Assembly (NCBI GenBank): GCA_013397455.1
Contig: VYZB01000035.1
Coordinates: 3,652,805-3,716,804, forward strand
Direction of reading: 5' to 3'
DNA from: Crotophaga sulcirostris
Lineage: Eukaryota > Chordata > Aves > Cuculiformes > Crotophagidae
DNA length: 64,000 nt
The notes under the pieces were generated by a model. That model worked only from the letters and a program-made list of their open reading frames with translations. It had not been told where the DNA came from and searched no databases. The translations under genes and the position numbers were made by a program. Position 1 is the stretch's first letter, and every line of letters starts with the position of its first letter. This document shows, piece after piece, positions 60,601-64,000 of this stretch.

Positions 60601-62650
60601 TCACCAGCTAGCTGCAGTGGATGTTAGAGCTGTTGGGGACTCCTCTCAGACTGATAAACTTTGGTTTTAATCTTGCTAGAAGTAGCAATGAATTAGCCCT
60701 TCAGATCCTCAAGAAACCACTGAACTAATTGTGCTAATACAGTATTTTAGGGTTTTTTTCTTCTTGTTGATGAACATCCTACAGTTTTCCACTGTAGGTA
60801 CAAAAACATTCTTCCTGGTAATAGGCTTGCTCGTGCAGACCACTTAGATATGGTTTGTGGATTAGGTATTAAAACTGTGTTTGCTGGGAGAGATTACACT
60901 GGTAACAACATAATGAATGTCTGCTTGGGCTGTCCCCCTGCTGTGGGAGCAGCAAGGGTCTCCACACTCTGTCTGGAGAAAGTGGATATCCCATTCATGC
61001 AACAGGGTACAATTTATGCCTTCAGTTGCAAGCCCATAGTTCCTATCTGTGCCATAGCCACCTCACAAACCGGGGCCAAGTGAGGGTTTTGCAGGCACTT
61101 TATGTTCGCTCCAATCTTTCTAAGAACCAGGTGGAGATTTTATTGAGATAAAAGAATGCCATCGAGAAGTGTCACAAACTTTGAGATGCAGCAGGTGGTA
61201 CACTCCCTATGTTTACCATTCTCTCCTACTACATCATTTGTGTTTTTTCCTTTTCCCTGCAGCTGCTAAAGACTGAACGAAAAATTAAAACTAATCATCT
61301 CTGATGACTCCCTTTACAGATAAATCTTGGAAACACAAAGCCAGCGTTGCAGCTGTTTTCTCTTGATATTTCAGTCACAGCTGGAGCCGGCAGCTGTGCT
61401 GGCAGCAACTCTGGCTTCCTCAAAATGGTCCTTGGTCTCTCTTGAAATGGCTAATTCTTTGGAATTTGGATTTGCAGCCTCATAAATCCCCGCAATTAAT
61501 TCATTGCATAATGATGTCTTCTCTCACAGATTTGTTAATTTAACTATCTCCTCCCACAGAGATCAAGCAGCTGTAGATTTCTGAAGGTTTAACACTGGAA
61601 ATGTTCAAACTCTTTCCCCAGTATTCGACAGAAAAGACTTTTCACTCTATTTCTTCAGCGTCAAAACTCAGTCCTTTCTAGTTTTCCATTCTCCTCTTGT
61701 CTAGAGTACCTTGACACCCTTTCAGTCAGCTGAAAGGATCGTACTTTTCACTGGTAAGTTAATTATTTTCCATGCTGGTTAATTATTTTCCACGCTTAGC
61801 CTGAAGAACCTTGGCTGTTTGTATTGACAGAGAAAGAAACGAGAAAATTGAGGGTGTTTCATGAACATTTGTACATAGGGAAGTTACCATTAATGAATAG
61901 TTACTGAGCGAGCAACTCAGAAGTTAGCTCCAGCTGAAGTAACCTTTCTATCTATGGAAAAAAAGGATACATTTTTGTCTGCAATGTTATTATACAAAAT
62001 TTCCATTGAATCATCAGTACACACCATGTGCTGTTCAAACATTTGAGTGAATGACTTACACAGGACAAGAACGCAGACTTCTATTTGACTTATTCTTAAA
62101 ATTAATCAGAAAACATCTTTCTACACAGAAAACATGAGAATTACGTTTTCATTATTTATAAAAAAAAAAGACCTGAAAGCTTTTAATTTTTATTATTTTT
62201 TTTGGGCGAGGGGTGTGAAGGTATTTTGTTTCCTGCCAGTGTGTCTGGAAACAGAAAGAAAGAGAAGATTTTAACCTAAAATATTAATTTAAAACTTAAA
62301 ATATGATTGCAGTGTCTTTTCATTTTTACAGGAAAAAAAATGAGGTTGTTACTACCTCTTGTTGTGCTAGTTATTAAAACCACAATCACTGAAAAAAACC
62401 CCACAATTTCGGTACTTCAGTTTTCCTGAGTATTTTAAAATTATCAGGCTATCAGTGTTCAACTTACATTTTTTTAATAGTTCAAATGTCAAAATCCTTG
62501 AGTGTATAGTAAGTTGGCTACTCAGTCAGAGAGTTGTTTGAAATGCTATATTAATGGAATACAGGAGACTTCCTGTAGACTCAAGAGCTTAGTTCTCACA
62601 GTTTGTGTTGCCAGTTTCTGTTGCCTTTTTCTTTTCTTTGCCATCTAGGG
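57678..62650. other. Anonymous intergenic DNA
   Basis: About 5 kb of AT-rich sequence with no exon, RNA gene or repeat that I can support. Scattered open frames (59544-59843, 60850-61083) lack any family likeness. Confidence 0.45.
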
Positions 62651-62651
62651 A

Positions 62652-63102
62652 AATATTAGTGGACTCAGAGAAGGGCAGCAAGGCTGGTGAGGGAGTCTTA
62701 TGAGGAGTGGCCGAGGGAACTGAGATTGTTTAGTGTAGAGAGAAGGAGGTTGAGGGGAGACCTGACCACTGTCTACAACTGCCCAAAAGGAGGTTTTAGT
62801 GAGTGAGGGAGTTGTAGTGAGTGAAGTTGGTCTCTTTTCCCAAGTAACAAGCAATAGGATGAGAGGAAATGGCCTGAAGTTGTCCCGTGGGAGGTTCAGA
62901 TTAGACATAAGGAAAAATTTCTTCACTGAAAGGGTGGTCAGGCACTGGCACAGGCTACACAATGAAGTGGTTGAGTCACTATCCTTGGAGATATTTAAAA
63001 GGCAGATGAAGTGCTCAAGGATATGGTTTAGTAGAGGACAGGTAGGGTTGGACTTGATGATCTCAAAGGTCTTTTCCAATCAAACAATTCTATGATTCTA
63101 AC
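62652..63102 (+). mobile_element. CR1 LINE 3' fragment
   Basis: Sense CR1 beginning near GAGAAGGGCAGCAAGGCTGG, with a local duplication-like stutter (AGTGAGTGAGGGAGTTGTAG at ~62800). It ends TTCTATGATTCTAAC. It pairs as an inverted repeat with the copy at 63320. Confidence 0.9.
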
Positions 63103-63319
63103 ATTGTGGAGAAACACTGTGCCTGTCCAAACACAGGACCCAGAAGAGTAATCAAATACAAATTTCACCGTAATGACGCTGCACTCTGGGATCATGGCCT
63201 GGCGCGGAGGCACTTAACCCAGTCACCCCAAATGAGAAGAAATGCCCCCTGGAAGGGCAACGAAGCCACCTGCTGAGCTCCTCCTCCCAGCATGTGGACA
63301 CCCAGCTGGCCTGATCATA

Positions 63320-63838
63320 CCATCGTAGAATGGTTTGGGTTGCAAGGGACCTTAAAGCCCATCCAGTTCCACCCCACTGCCATGGGCAGGGACACCTCCT
63401 GCTAGACCAGGCTGATCAAGACCCCATCCAACCTGGCCTTGAGCACCTCCAGGCAGGGGGTACCCACAGCTTCCCTGGGCACCCTGTGTCAGTGCCTCCA
63501 CTGTCCTCAGTGTGAAGAATTTCTTTCTAATATCTAATCTAAATCTTCCCCCTTACAGTTTAAAGCTGTTTCCCCTTGTCCTATCACTACCTGCCCTTGT
63601 AAAAAGCCCCTCCCCAGCTTTCCGGTAGCCCCTTCAGGTGCTGGAAGGCTGCTATGAGGTCTCTCCAGAGACTTCTCTTCTCTAGGCTGAACAACCCCAA
63701 CTCTCTCAGCCTGTCCTGATAGCAGAGGTGCTCCAGCCCTCTGACCACCTTCGTAGCCTCCTCTGGGCCCGTTCCAACAGTTCCATGTCCTTCTTACGTT
63801 GGGGACTCCAGAGCGGAACACAATACCCCAGGTGGGAG
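63320..63838 (-). mobile_element. CR1 LINE 3' fragment abutting the right CpG-rich edge
   Basis: Reverse CR1 from ATCGTAGAATGGTTTGGGTT through CACAGCTTCCCTGGGCACC and CTTCAGGTGCTGGAAGGCTG to ATACCCCAGGTGGGAGTACT. It is close in sequence to the copies at 499 and 1278. Confidence 0.92.
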
Positions 63839-63840
63839 TA

Positions 63841-64000
63841 CTGAGCGTGATTGATGGAACATGCTCTGATGCCCCGCTTACGCGGGGGTTCCGTGGGCAG
63901 GAGGGGAACCCATCCCCGGGAAGGGGCGAGAAGTACCTTCACCCTGCGGAGGCGAACCAGCAGCCGACAGCGAATCTGCGAGGAACAGCGCTGGGGCTGC
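63841..64000. promoter_or_regulatory. CpG-rich edge, possible promoter or first exon of the next gene
   Basis: After ~17 kb of AT-rich DNA the sequence turns GC- and CpG-rich (TTACGCGGGGGTTCCG, GCGGAGGCGAAC, GCCGACAGCGAATCTGCG). The next gene by vertebrate synteny would be ENPP1 on the plus strand, but I cannot recognise its N-terminus here. A minus-strand frame is also open. The identity is left undecided. Confidence 0.35.

Noticed and set aside
63534..63942. Minus-strand ORFs at the right edge as a gene
   Set aside because: The left part is CR1 in reverse. The CpG-rich remainder starts at GTG rather than ATG and shows no known domain, so only a possible promoter is reported.
1..64000. CRISPR arrays, bacterial operons, rRNA or tRNA genes
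   Set aside because: No regularly spaced repeats, no prokaryotic gene layout and no tRNA or rRNA signatures were seen; the sequence is a vertebrate locus.

Overview
This window is vertebrate nuclear DNA, almost certainly from a bird. It carries many 5'-truncated CR1 LINE copies with the usual avian 3' ends (repeats of the ATTCTATGATTCT type). It also has a degraded avian ERVL-type LTR element and an internally deleted mariner of the kind known in chicken as Galluhop. The species cannot be fixed from sequence reading alone.

Layout. 1-960: a pile-up of CR1 fragments in both orientations, lying in the first intron of MED23. 961-1280: a small CpG-rich promoter with the first coding exon of MED23 on the minus strand; the rest of MED23 lies off the left edge. 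1280-7650: intergenic DNA with two CR1 copies and an ERVL-type remnant (5028-7130) that has its own nested CR1. 7651-7930: the ENPP3 promoter, with a TATA box, an HNF1-like site and an overlapping uORF. 7928-46447: the complete ENPP3 gene on the plus strand. I could place all 25 coding exons with GT/AG junctions and consistent phases; together they encode 886 residues. 46448-63840: intergenic DNA holding only CR1 copies and anonymous AT-rich sequence. 63841-64000: a CpG-rich edge that may be the start of the next promoter; synteny would predict ENPP1.

The two genes stand head to head about 6.7 kb apart. MED23 (a Mediator subunit) has a TATA-less CpG/ETS-type promoter, as expected for a housekeeping gene. 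ENPP3 (an ecto-nucleotide pyrophosphatase/phosphodiesterase) has a TATA promoter with sites suggesting epithelial control. ENPP3 looks functional: signal-anchor, two full somatomedin-B domains (8 Cys each), the Thr nucleophile, all six zinc ligands, and the EF-hand-like loop of the nuclease-like domain. Its first somatomedin-B domain has RQD where mammalian ENPP3 has RGD.

I found no undescribed biological system. The points most worth checking are the un-annotated MED23 exon, the mariner copy in ENPP3 intron 7, the RGD difference, the fold-back at the single N (42360), and the CR1 ends crowding both CpG-rich edges.
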